Source: Glandiceps talaboti
Taxonomy: Eukaryota; Hemichordata; Enteropneusta; Spengelidae
Direction: 5' to 3'
Assembly: GCF_964340395.1 (NCBI RefSeq)
Contig: NC_135553.1
Coordinates: 3,859,501-3,923,500, forward strand
DNA: 64,000 nucleotides
A program made the translations under genes and the position numbers. Below are positions 13,776 to 62,498 of the stretch, one piece after another. The notes under the pieces are model-generated. The model worked only from the letters and a program-made list of their open reading frames with translations. It made no database searches and was not told where the DNA came from. Each line of letters opens with the position of its first letter. Positions within the stretch are counted from its first letter, which is position 1.

Positions 13776-15391
13776 TTTCCTTCTTCATCAAAAGTGTTCT
13801 TGTGACATTGATGTACATGTAAGGATGATATTGACTTTGTATACCATGGATTATGGTAATTATACGGTAAGTTTTAAGAATACTTAATATTTTCTATGAG
13901 ATAATGATTGACATTGATGCATGTTTTAATGATAATATTGACACATGCATTGACTCTACGACATCCTGAGTTCTACAACTAAAGGGGTAAGTTGTAATAA
14001 TAAGTGAAAGTTTCAATAGTATTGCCTACGTCGTTGACTTTATAAATATTGAATAAGTGTCATGTTGTTGACAGTGTGTATCAGATAAAGAAGTATGCAT
14101 CACGATTTCTGTGGTGTTATTGAATGGTGTGACATTGATGTTAATGTAAGTTTGTTGTCAGTAACTGTGTGGCTAGGTGTAATTGTGAGACATGTCCATC
14201 ATTACATGTATCAGTTTCTGTTTATTCATCTAATCCTTACTATACATGGCCTTGGTGTCTTGATAGAACTGCCATTATCACAGAGTCTGACATGTAAAGA
14301 GCTAATTCAAATCGTCTGTTATTGTTGATTATTGTATCTCATAGCTTATAGCCTGCAAACTCACCTTGAAATCTGACACTTAGCTTTACCTAGAAATGTA
14401 CATTATAACCAGGAAACTCAGACTTGGACAATTTTGAACGTCAATCAACATCATCACAAAAAATTGTGTATCTTTCAAATTTAATATTTGCAGTCCCCTT
14501 ACATAAATCTATAAAGTACATCCACTTATATCCACGTACAAGATAAGTCACAAATCCTGTTGAACATCATGATTTTGTACTAAATGATGACCCACACTAC
14601 TATATAATTTCACTTCAAACATAGCATCTAAAGTTCTTATATTCAGTCGAAGTCATACACAAATGTTTACGGTGTTGGATTTCAACTTATGTTCTTTTTA
14701 CCAATTGCTGATTTTGATCCTGTGATTATATCCAATAGGAAAGTGATCATTTCACATTTGTAGAGATGTTGTTTTTTATCCATCAGATTATTTCTAATAC
14801 TTGTGTAATGCTGGTGACATTTTTATCAAAAAGTCACAGGATGACTCTAAAGAATAAAGTTGAACAAGAAGCAGTGAGAAAATGTCAGATGATTTTTTAC
14901 TTCCTAAATTTCAAATGAATTACTAGAAGGTATCTTTTTCTAGGAAAAGCTTATTAAGGTAAAAGAAAATGATGATTAAAAAATGAAGTGATTTGTCAAT
15001 TTTGATTAAATGGGAAGTCATTGAAAAAAGACAATATGTTACTATTAGAACGTGCACGTGTACATTTGGGAAGTTAATATGTAGAACATAAAAAACGCAA
15101 CCTATGCCTCCTTCAGGTTAATGGAATGGTCCAAAACTCCTCTATACTACAGTTCCACAGGTAAATGTAACATCAAAGGGTTTACTGATAGCCGTATCAC
15201 AGGATGAATGAAATGCAACATAACTGGAGTTTCTACTGTTTTCGTTTTGATATCTCTGACATCAAGGTTGAATATCATAGGAATATAACAAATGTGTGCA
15301 CTGTGTGAAACCTGGATGTAAGTTGCTGAATCAATGAAAAAAAGGCTTATAGTTGATACATACCTGTACTTTGGTTTGCTTCGTTAGGCAG

Positions 15392-52688
<37,297 letters not shown>

Positions 52689-52941
52689 ACGACAACATTA
52701 CGTCATAGAGTGAATAACAAATAAGAGTCAAAAGACTGAAGAAAAAAGCTGTGCAGCTGCCATGTTTTAACCAAAGTACACCATGTTGAACTTTTTACCA
52801 TGTACACTCACTGCCCATTGTATATGTAAACTCTGTACATAGTCCATTTTATTGACACGAGATATAGCATTACAGACTCTCGTGTCTATACCTCAGCTGT
52901 ACATAGTCATTTTTTTGTCTTTTAAAAAGAGGTTGTAAGAA

Positions 52942-52947
52942 AATAAA
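52942..52947 (+). terminator. candidate polyadenylation signal of the ANKFN1-like gene
   Basis: AATAAA about 254 bases after the stop codon. Later AATAAA copies exist, so a longer UTR is possible. Usage cannot be known without transcript data. Confidence 0.45.
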
Positions 52948-53827
52948 ATCTGTATTTCTAATTGTATTGAAAAATCATGGTGAAATTTTGCGAAAGAATT
53001 CTTGCCAACAAAGAATACTCCTTTCTTTCGCTCCTTCCTCTGTACACAATATATTTCTGAATGTTTGAATTTTACTAAGTACAAAGCAATGATCATTCAC
53101 GTATCTACATTTACAGTTGTAATGTTTTAGACAGATTTTTTGCGAAGACTCAAGAGTTGTAAAAAAGCAGTAGTAATAGTATACAGAAAGTTATATTTGG
53201 GGATGTGTAAACATCTCAACCCTAACTGACCCACCATTCAACAAAGGAAAGTATTGTAAATGTTTAAACTGTAAAATTTATTACAAATCATATCTGCTAA
53301 ACTGAAGGAAACATTATGTATCAAAGAATTGACAATATATAGCGCCCTCAGTGTCAGATTTCAGAGACTTCAAAATCTCTATCCCATAATATCCTGGTAA
53401 ATTCACACAGAATGAAATGACTTGGTTCTAATGATACATCCAGCAGTAGTTGAAAAATGGTGTAATATTACTGTTCACTCACTAAACATTTCAATATGAT
53501 TGTTTTGGACTTCTTTTAAAAATGTTTTGTCATGGCAACAGTGTTTATGCAGGGTTAGTAGTTCTTTTTTCGGCCAATTTCCAAAATTTTCTTCTAGATC
53601 TAGACCATAGAGAGAGTGCACAACTTTATGATTTGTTTAAAATAGCAATAAGATAGTTAAGATCAGTTAGTTTAATCTAGGGCTGGTTGTCTCATTGGAA
53701 CCACACTTGTTTATATTTTGTGACCACGTACTGACAATTTTTTGATCATATATTTTATGAACCTGATTCATTGCTGAAAGTGTGACTTTTAAAGAAGATG
53801 AAAATCCACTTGTGTGCCACAGTGTTG

Positions 53828-53960
53828 TCTACAGTTCAATCATCATTTGAAACAGCACCATCTACAGTTCAATCATCGTTTGAAACAGCGCCATCTACAG
53901 TTCAATCATCATTTGAAACAGCGCCATTTACTTTTCAATCAAGAGCTGAAAACAGTCAGA
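53828..53960 (+). repeat. 33-bp tandem repeat, 3 copies plus a decayed one
   Basis: Three units of TCTACAGTTCAATCATCATT plus TGAAACAGCACCA begin at 53828, 53861 and 53894, with a diverged fourth after them. Plus-strand translation gives STVQSSFETAP repeated in frame inside an 82-codon ORF (53798-54046). It lies 1.1 kb past the ANKFN1-like stop, so it is either UTR repeat or a small unrecognised ORF. Confidence 0.85.
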
Positions 53961-54184
53961 TAACTACACTTCAATCATTAGCTGATATACCTCCAATTTG
54001 CATTTTTACCCAGTCTTGCTGCATTGAGAATAAAAGGATACTGTGAATGGTTCAAGCAACAAACAACTGTAGTCCTTCAACTGGCACTATATCTATATGA
54101 ACAAATTATATATGAGTCATTATACATAAATATGCCATGCAAATGTAACTAAGAGACAAGTTTCTATATAATACGTCATGTCAA

Positions 54185-54239
54185 TGCAGTAAGGTCGTAT
54201 CTGCCATGCAATTGTATAGGCAGATACGACCTTACTGCA
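54185..54239. ncRNA. perfect 21-bp-stem hairpin (possible small-RNA precursor)
   Basis: TGCAGTAAGGTCGTATCTGC+C at 54185-54205 is followed by a 13-base loop and its exact reverse complement at 54219-54239. Pairing stops sharply at the outer end. The stem size suits Dicer processing. However, a pre-miRNA usually has bulges and a longer lower stem, so a recent short inverted duplication is equally possible. Confidence 0.4.
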
Positions 54240-55729
54240 CTGATGCAATGAATATTTCTAAAAGTTAAGCACTTCAATCTGGTGAATCAAGGGAAATTTA
54301 TCATTTTTAAAAATGCGAAAGCTTTTTAGTGTCGTCTCATTCTTTGATGCATACTTCAGATTCTTTTGAATTCTCTAGCTCAGTATTAGCTTCAACATTT
54401 ACATCACACTTTGGGATCAACTTTACACTTTTCAATATATATATATATATATCACTATCAGCTGTCTGACCTCGAGTGCTGTGAATTGTTAACCTTTGAC
54501 TTGTACATACTGCTTTTTACCTGCTTGACCTATAACCCCTGACCCCCTATTGTCTATAAGAGATGACCTATTTATAAAAGATGTAAAGGAGATGTGTTTA
54601 CACTGTATAGAGAGAAGCTGAAAACGACCGACAATTTCTTGTATAATTATTTCTTTTTGTGTGTTTGTGTTGTCAGAATACATAGCCTAGACAACATTGG
54701 AGGTTTGTTGTATAGAACTGCATTTGAGAGAAGAAAATTAAAAGATTTATTTTTGCACCTAGGGAGTCCAAATGTGAATACCCCTTGCATGTCAATTTAT
54801 ATATTATATGAGAGATTATGTGTACTTTTATGTTTTAATGGTCAAATTTATTGGACATACAATCTTAGCAGTTTTTAACAAGTTTTGAGTTTTCAACATT
54901 GTAAGCTTTGAAACACTGGTGAAAGCATTCTGTTTGTATTTCTGACTACTAGTCCTATGCAAGACTCCAGAGGGCGCTATGACAGTTCCTTGAGATGCCA
55001 CTTTTAGATGCCAATAGAATGATAAACATGAAATAACCCAAATTACAAACCCTGAATTATGTGAAACACCACTTTCGGTCACTTGACTAAAACAGCAAAT
55101 TCAGAAATTAGATACTGTTACTATTCAGTACAATAACCACTCCAGACCTATAAAGAGGTACATTTTTTTTAATGTTATGTTTTGGGGTAATTAATGTTAT
55201 GCACATGCATGTGGAGATTTATTTTTATTCTGAATCATCGTAAAATGTTAAAGTTATGCTAACCACAAATAATGTGCATTAACTTTTCTTTCCCTGTGCT
55301 TTCATACCTTCTGAATGATTTAATCCACAAACAAAACTATAGAAAGTCTGAAATAACTTTTTCCAAACTCATCCATAGTAACACACATATTTATGTTTAT
55401 ACCTTTAGTTACAAAACAAAGAAATAAAATCTGACATTGAAAAATTAAGTTGGTCAAGGGTATGAACTTGTTCAAAATGGCTTATGGTCAGCGCCCTCTA
55501 GTGTCATGAATGTGACTACTCATTCAAAAATGTATGACCTTCCAAATATTCAAGTACAGTGAATCATCAATTATCATAAAGTTAGTTATTCAACTGTCTA
55601 TGTGTCCATCCCCTGTTAGTTTGTATCATCAATATCAGTCTTTGATTGTGGAATCATAAAGCAGTGTAATACTACCATAATGATGAATTTATGAATTACC
55701 CCCAGTAGAATGTAAACAGTTTATGACTT

Positions 55730-56108
55730 CCATGAATACACACAATATCCCATGAATACACTCAGTATCCCTAGAATACACACAATATCCCAAGAATACA
55801 CTCAGAATTCCTAGAATACACACAATATCCCAAGAATACACTCAGTCTCCTAAGAATACGCAATATCCTAAGAATACACTCAGTCTCCCAAGAATACACA
55901 CAATATCCCAAGAATACACTCAGTATCCCAAGAATACACAATATCCTAAGAATACACTCAGTATCCCTAGAATACACACAATATCCTAAGAATACACTCA
56001 GTCTCCCAAGAATACACACAATATCCCAAGAATACACTCAGTATCCCAAGAATACACAATATCCTAAGAATACACTCAGTGTCCCAAGAATACACACATT
56101 ATATCCCA
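55730..56108. repeat. ~40-bp minisatellite of two 20-bp half-units
   Basis: The half-units CCAAGAATACACTCAGTATC and CCAAGAATACACACAATATC alternate for about 370 bp, with some halves shortened. The minus-strand 88-residue ORF is an artefact. Confidence 0.93.
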
Positions 56109-57221
56109 TTTTATGCATTCACATTGGGATTGCTAATCTTCAAGATAAACAAAGAAATTTGTTTCAACAATGTATTTTCATGCAATGAAAAATCTGAGGC
56201 TGCCAGCCACGGGTACATTACAGTTTACATATGGATATTGACTAATATATTTCTCTGACCCTTGACCCTTGACCCTTGTGTCATTTATTACAGTATGTAT
56301 CACTATAAAGTGTATGTATTCCCCAAAGTTGTACAAGAAATACTTATTGTTTTGCCGAATAGTAGTTTTTTTTATAGAAAACCCTACAGAATCTTTGAAC
56401 TGAAGAACTCCAGGATTGAGGCCCAGTACATAATGTTGTATTTCTTGCCTAGTGTACTTGTTCTATGCATTCCTTTATATATCATACATTTATGGATACT
56501 GTAAACCTAGATATTTTCACCTCTAGAAAATTTTGTCGTCTACTACTTCTCAAAGTCTAATGTTTACTACCCTGTAATTACTAAACTGTGTAAAAGAAGG
56601 CATTTTAAAATAGTCACTACTGATTTTCGTGTTTTTGTTTTTCCAGCAAAATTAGCGAAAATAAGTCTTCAGTGAAAATTTCCAGGTTTACAATATCTTA
56701 TCCACCCAATTCTGAGTAGAAATGGAGGCAAATACTTGATATACATAAGTATAAAGGAGAGAGCATATGTCAAGCCCAGTACATATGAAATACAGTGTAT
56801 GAAACAAATAGAGACTTCTCCTTGATGACATCGATAGGATCTTGTGCCATATTGATGAAAATATCTGTTTTGAATGCACACAACCAATCCTACATGTACT
56901 CATCCCAAAAATAAAACTTACTGTGTTTGTTTGTATGTTTCACCGTAGACAGTCATTTACAGTAGTTTTTTGAAATCTTACAATGTGACTTTTCCAGGAC
57001 AGAATACAACAGAATGCTTACCCTACAGTTAGCTGTAAAGCTCTAAGACACTGCTAGGCCTTCAATTATGTCTAAGAATTGACATTAGCCAAAGATCATG
57101 TATTACCAAAGATTCCAACATAAAAATAAAAGCATTGATCAAACTATAATACTCTTACTCTGTGTGTCATATCTATTATGTGTGTTTGTTTGTGTGGCAT
57201 ATGTATTACCAGGTATGTATG

Positions 57222-57249
57222 TGTTTGTTGGTGTGTGTGTGTCATGTAT

Positions 57250-57295
<46 letters not shown>

Positions 57296-57340
57296 ATGTA
57301 TTATGTGTGTGTGTGTGTGTGTGTGTCATGTATTAAGTGT
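57222..57340. repeat. (GT)n microsatellite with repeated CATGTATTA breaks
   Basis: Three GT runs are separated by GTCATGTATTAxGTG segments, in intergenic DNA. Confidence 0.95.
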
Positions 57341-57712
57341 GTTTGTTTGTTTGTGCGGCATATGTGTATGTATCTTTTTTGACAAGACAAGACAATACAA
57401 TAGACCTACCATGAAAACATTTTTTCCATACAGAATGTGTCAGATGGGGCTACTACTGTGGCTATAACAAAAGTCGTAATAGTATCGCTGACTATAACTA
57501 TTCTTAAGTTACTGAGTGTGATAACATTAAAGGGGTACAAACTAAGTTTATATGTTTGTAGGGCATAATTGTTATTGTAGATTAAAATACATCTGTAGCA
57601 TATTTAACAATTACTTCCTGTTGACAGAACTCAAAACCTGGTATTAAGTAAATGATTTGATGACAATTTATTATATGCATACTGAAATGGTGAGGAAACT
57701 GGTGTATCATAT

Positions 57713-57713
<1 letters not shown>

Positions 57714-57746
<33 letters not shown>

Positions 57747-57900
57747 TGTATGTATGTATGTGTGTATATGTGTATGAATGTATGTATGTATGTAGGTATG
57801 TATGTAGGTATGTATATACTTGTATGCATATATATATGTTGTTTGTTTGTTTGTTTGGTTTTGTTTATTGTTTGTTTGTTTGTTTGTTTGTTTGTTTTTT
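57714..57900. repeat. (TATG)n and (TTTG)n microsatellites
   Basis: A TATG tract at 57714-57835 is followed by TTTG runs to about 57898. ORFs on both strands here are low-complexity artefacts. Confidence 0.95.
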
Positions 57901-58801
57901 GAAAACAAATGTAATCTGACAAGGTCCCATGTGATTGAAGTAATGACTCGTGCAAATCAATTGTTTAATTTAAATGATATAGTATCATTACTCTCAACAA
58001 TGTGTGTCCGAACTAATAGGGAAAAACAAACGATTTTGACAATTGCACTTTTGAGGGCAGTCATTCGCCCGATCAACAATATGATCAGATATTAAAAATG
58101 TGATGATAGGCTAGCTGTAGTCTGTGTGCGAAATTTATACGAACATAAATCTGACCTTGTGGTATCTGTTTTACTTACTTACTTGTAAAGGTGAAATTGA
58201 CATGTCATGAGTCAACGTGAAGCTTTAATTTGTTGGCGATTGTTGATATCAAATTTACATATAGAGCATACAAGAATTATAATAATTTATATGTTGGTTG
58301 AATTTCTCAATTTGTATATAATAAGCTTACATTGTGAAATACCAAAGAGAGTGAATACTATAGTCTATACTGAGTACAGATGTCAGAAATAAATTATTGT
58401 GGACATAAACTATACACTCGTTGTACTCTCGTATTTACAGAAGAAAACAGTATCAGTATTGTTTGATTGTTAGGGAGATTAGCTGTAGATGAATTCTAAA
58501 CTGCAAAGACGAGCAGTTCTCACCCATAAGGAGACCATCAGCTTTTGCTACCTGTCATTAGCAAGGTCATTGTTCATTATTTCTGAGTTTTTTATCTTCC
58601 GGGAGACTGTACTCAAAAATATCATTTTTTCCTGAAACTATAAAAGGCTTAGGAATAAAAAAAAAAAATAACTACGAAATTAGGGCCTATTGCAGCTAAT
58701 GATTCATATTCTATAAAATACTGACCGACGCATATATAATTTTGTTATGTTTGGAAAAAATAAAGAAAGCAACAACACATCTTGACGTCACCGCTGTGGA
58801 C

Positions 58802-59630
58802 CACAGGCATTTGTTTCCCGAGTTATGGCTCAGAATATTTCTATCAGAATACATTAAAATGACGATAATATCGTTAATATTGACGTATTAAACCAAGACT
58901 ATATGAAAGGGGTAAAATTACACATGTTTCTGTGATCGCGCAGTTTCACTAAATGCGAAGGAAGACACACAGGCATTTGTTTCCCGAGTTATGGCTCAGA
59001 ATATTTCTATCAGAATACATTAAAATGACGATAATATCGTTAATATTGACGTATTAAACCAAGACTATATGAAAGGGGTAAAATTACACATGTTTCTGTG
59101 ATCGCGCAGTTTCACTAAATGCGAAGGAAGACACACAGGCATTTGTTTCCCGAGTTATGGCTCAGAATATTTCTATCAGAATACATTAAAATGACGATAA
59201 TATCGTTAATATTGACGTATTAAACCAAGACTATATGAAAGGGGTAAAATTACACATGTTTCTGTGATCGCGCAGTTTCACTAAATGCGAAGGAAGACAC
59301 CTGTCTTCCTTCGCATTTAGTGAAACTGCGCGATCACAGAAACATGTGTAATTTTACCCCTTTCATATAGTCTTGGTTTAATACGTCAATATTAACGATA
59401 TTATCGTCATTTTAATGTATTCTGATAGAAATATTCTGAGCCATAACTCGGGAAACAAATGCCTGTGTCTTCCTTCGCATTTAGTGAAACTGCGCGATCA
59501 CAGAAACATGTGTAATTTTACCCCTTTCATATAGTCTTGGTTTAATACGTCAATATTAACGATATTATCGTCATTTTAATGTATTCTGATAGAAATATTC
59601 TGAGCCATAACTCGGGAAACAAATGCCTGT
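58802..59630. mobile_element. foldback element of 166-bp units (3 forward, 2 inverted)
   Basis: A 166-bp unit starting CAGGCATTTGTTTCCCGAGT occurs at 58804, 58970 and 59136. Two reverse-complement units follow from 59302 to 59630. The turn is only CC at 59300-59301, so 332-bp arms could pair almost perfectly. Forward units look identical to each other. GCTGTGGAC flanks both sides (58793-58801 and 59631-59639); if the terminal base belongs to the element the duplication is the 8-bp CTGTGGAC. Long subrepeated inverted arms with an 8-9 bp target duplication resemble foldback or Mutator-like elements; hAT-type is possible. No transposase inside. Confidence 0.85.
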
Positions 59631-59849
59631 GCTGTGGACAAAGTATACTGAACTGACCAATCAAAACGAAATCAACACATCGGTGTAAAGGTCATTGACT
59701 TGTATGACGTCAGCGTATTCCCCATATTAGGGAAAGCCTAGGGTGGAGCAACCACCTGTGTAAATCATCCGCAGAAATAATTCTAACCCAAAAATTCTGT
59801 ATGAAGTATAAAAAGATAACAATGACGATATTACTCAACCATTATTGCA

Positions 59850-60279
59850 TTATGTGTCTTTTAACGTCACAATTTCGACCGGGGAGAGTATAAGAGCTGC
59901 CAAAAGATCAGCTAATAAACATACAATCGCGCAGTAATATTTGCATACATGATGACAGGGCAAGTCAGGTGACTCGGGGTTCCCTCCGACTTCGTCAACA
60001 GCCTCCATGTTTTTTACTCGCAATGTGACGAAACTGCTGTATTTTCGAACGAATTTGACAGTTTTGTGAGACATTATGGTAGCTACGCTGTCAAGAAAGA
60101 AGACAAACTCGGAATCTGATCATTCTGTGACATAAAGAGCACAAACTTCGTCAAAACAGCGAGCTGAGTGGTTTGGCGGGATCACCATTGGGTGTCAGCG
60201 TCGTGCCATCTGTTTACTGCAAATTCAATATTTTTCTGAGCTACTACAACGAACGATTCGTTAGAAACGAAACGTTTTG
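59850..60279. promoter_or_regulatory. probable promoter region of the SLC25A38-like gene
   Basis: CpG dinucleotides (TCGCGCAG, GCGTCGTGCC, CGAACGATTCG, AACGAAACG) are much denser here than in the flanking AT-rich DNA, immediately before the first coding exon. No TATA box at a fixed distance was identified. An open minus-strand exon candidate starts at 60074, so transcription might run both ways. Confidence 0.5.
59949..60074 (-). CDS. candidate divergent first exon, unidentified
   Basis: Minus-strand ATG at 60074 opens 42 codons (MSHKTVKFVRKYSSFVTLRV...PDLPCHH) ending at a donor CAT|GTATGC. Position in the CpG-rich region makes a divergent transcript plausible. No second exon was recognised between 52700 and 59950 on the minus strand and I do not recognise the protein. 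May be a chance ORF. Confidence 0.28.
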
Positions 60280-60366
60280 ATGACCAATACGTACACAATT
60301 GAGAAGAACGGACATGTGCTCAGGTTAAAGTTGGCATGCAAAGATAGGATGGACTCCATAATCAGT
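60280..60366 (+). CDS. SLC25A38: SLC25A38-like exon 1
   Basis: Donor AGT|GTAAGT at 60367. Two in-frame ATGs: 60280 (weak context, 29 codons: [20 protein letters not shown]...) and 60349 (AGGATGG, strong context, giving MDSIIS). An in-frame TAG lies 15-17 codon bases upstream of the first. I favour 60349 on context and because carriers of this family have short N-termini. Leaves in phase 0. Confidence 0.7.
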
Positions 60367-62381
60367 GTAAGTTGATCGTTTGTAATTGTACTAGCATTCG
60401 TACATTTGTAATGACGAATTACTATCAGCATCGCATTGCGTCATACATATTATGATACTTGATTTATTCTCTGTAGCTTCTTGCTCCAAAGTTCCTCATC
60501 TGGTAAATATTTTTGGAACGAAATATAATCTTAAACGTAACCGCTGACCCCATAATGTGAAAGAATATCGTTGAGAAACGTTAATGATAATGTCATGTGA
60601 TTGCCATTGTCTACCCCGTGCCACCGATACGCCATAGTTCACGCACACGCATATATACTAGTAGTTTCATGGGTTCCGCAGTTGATATCCAGACTAACAC
60701 ACACACCACTTGTTTTTTTTTTCACTAGCTGTCGTAGCGTCTGAAATTTGTCCTCGAAATAATTATGATAAACCCATCTGTCTTGATATGAATGTTTAGT
60801 GATTATGGTGATCGATCGCCTATATAGTATTACCATGGATCTATTGTTGAGAATACTGTAGATCCATGCTATTACTAAACAAGCATGAAATAAACTACGC
60901 TGTTATTGTAACTGTCCCACGTTCCGAATAGAAACTAAGAAAGTAACACCGGTCCATTACACACATGCACCATGCATAGTGCAGAGTTAAACCGTAGACA
61001 GTGGAGCTCCTCTGTCAGTAGTTAAACAAAGACATGATAATGCTATCAGTAAATAGTTTGATATCATTTATGGCCCAGATAACCACCAGTGATTGTTTTG
61101 AGTGTCTGGTGATACCTCCTTGTTAAAATGAAATAATATGGGTACACTTGAAAATACTTTCTTTAAATTTGAATGGTAATGTAAGCTTGGGGATATAGAG
61201 CTATATACCAATAATTTTTTAGGGGTGGGGACATGCGATATTTAAGAAATGTCTTTCTGATTATGTTCTTGTTTGTTCGTTTGTTTGTTTTTGGAGAAAG
61301 TCAATAATTTGATACTCCTAGTGACAGAGTTGGTGAAATATTTGTATTTCAGTCACCACTTTGCAAGTCATTTATAGCAGGGTCTGTGAGTGGAACTTGT
61401 TCTACAGTACTGTTTCAACCCCTTGATCTACTGAAGACAAGACTTCAAGCACCAATAACTGTTGGTCACCATGGCAACTCAGGAGTTTTACAGACTTTCA
61501 TCAGAGTTATACGAAATGAAAAAATTGCAGGTTTATGGAGAGGGGTTGTACCTGTAAGTAGATTTATTTGTACCTTTTAGTTTTATGTTTACCTTTTACT
61601 GCAAACAGAAGTATCAGGGGATGTTTGATTTGTACAATCACAATTATGATTTTGTGTTAGAAAATTATCAATCACTAAATGATTGGTTTTGATTGTATAA
61701 ATGATGTAATATTTAGGGGGAGTGTGAAACTTTCTGGGAATTGTTAAGTGTATATGATAATGATTGAACATTTTGAAAATTTGTGTACAACTTTGTTTCC
61801 AGAATTGATGTCCCATTAATCAAAGTCGTGATTGTGCAATCAAATGTACCCCAGGCATTGTGATGTTTAAAATTTTTATTTAAAACATTAACAAGATAGT
61901 GATATTGTTAGTATGGAATAATTCCATACTTTTTTGTTTTTATACATTTACTGTCTTGGGGTCAGTTGCATGAATTCTCACAAAATATGTGACAGTTCAA
62001 TTGATTCTGTATAAGATAAACATTCAAAACACTGTAAAACACAAACTGAACATATTTGACATGTATTGGATCTCTGAGAGATGATAGTAAAGGCAGTAAC
62101 AAATAACAGATAGTAGTGTATCAGTCTGATATTTGTTTGATCATCCATCTTCCATTGCCATCTTCAGTCTGTCGCAAGATGTGTCCCTGGTGTTGGAATG
62201 TACTTCTGTTCCCTATCCTGGCTGAAGACCACTACAGGGTAGGTGGAAAATGAAATAAGAATATACGATTATGCACATACAAGTACAGTATATTACCTGT
62301 ATTCTTATGTGTACACAAAACCAAAACATGTACAAAGAAAAGACCTACACTCCACACTTACTCATACACACACAAAACCTG

Positions 62382-62412
<31 letters not shown>

Positions 62413-62448
62413 ACATATCAAAATATGGAGGCACAGACATACTTTTGT

Positions 62449-62498
<50 letters not shown>

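Larger units (their letters stand above)
1..15391. other. 5' non-coding stretch (upstream region or long 5' intron)
   Basis: AT-rich DNA with no exon I can tie to the downstream gene, apart from the candidate at 199-298. It holds a TATG microsatellite near 546-620, an odd minus-strand ORF at 3882-4358, degenerate repeats at 5190-5990, a LINE-like remnant near 7300-7640, a short templated duplication at 7962-8056, and degenerate repeats between 13200 and 14300. The remaining sequence shows nothing I can name. Confidence 0.6.
52689..60279. other. 3' UTR and intergenic region
   Basis: Holds the terminal-exon UTR, an AATAAA at 52942, a 33-bp coding-like repeat (53828), a perfect hairpin (54185), a 40-bp minisatellite (55730), microsatellites (57222, 57714) and a foldback element (58802). 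No gene with an identifiable product was found between the two main genes. Confidence 0.75.

Noticed and set aside
55771-56037. 88-codon minus-strand ORF with a repeating Cys-Ile-Leu pattern
   Set aside because: Artefact of the 40-bp minisatellite.
56240-56282. TGACCCT repeats as nuclear-receptor half-sites
   Set aside because: Only three head-to-tail 8-bp copies; more simply a tiny tandem repeat.
57098-57955. Many Cys/Val, Tyr/Met and His/Thr-rich ORFs
   Set aside because: GT, TATG and TTTG microsatellites read in all frames.
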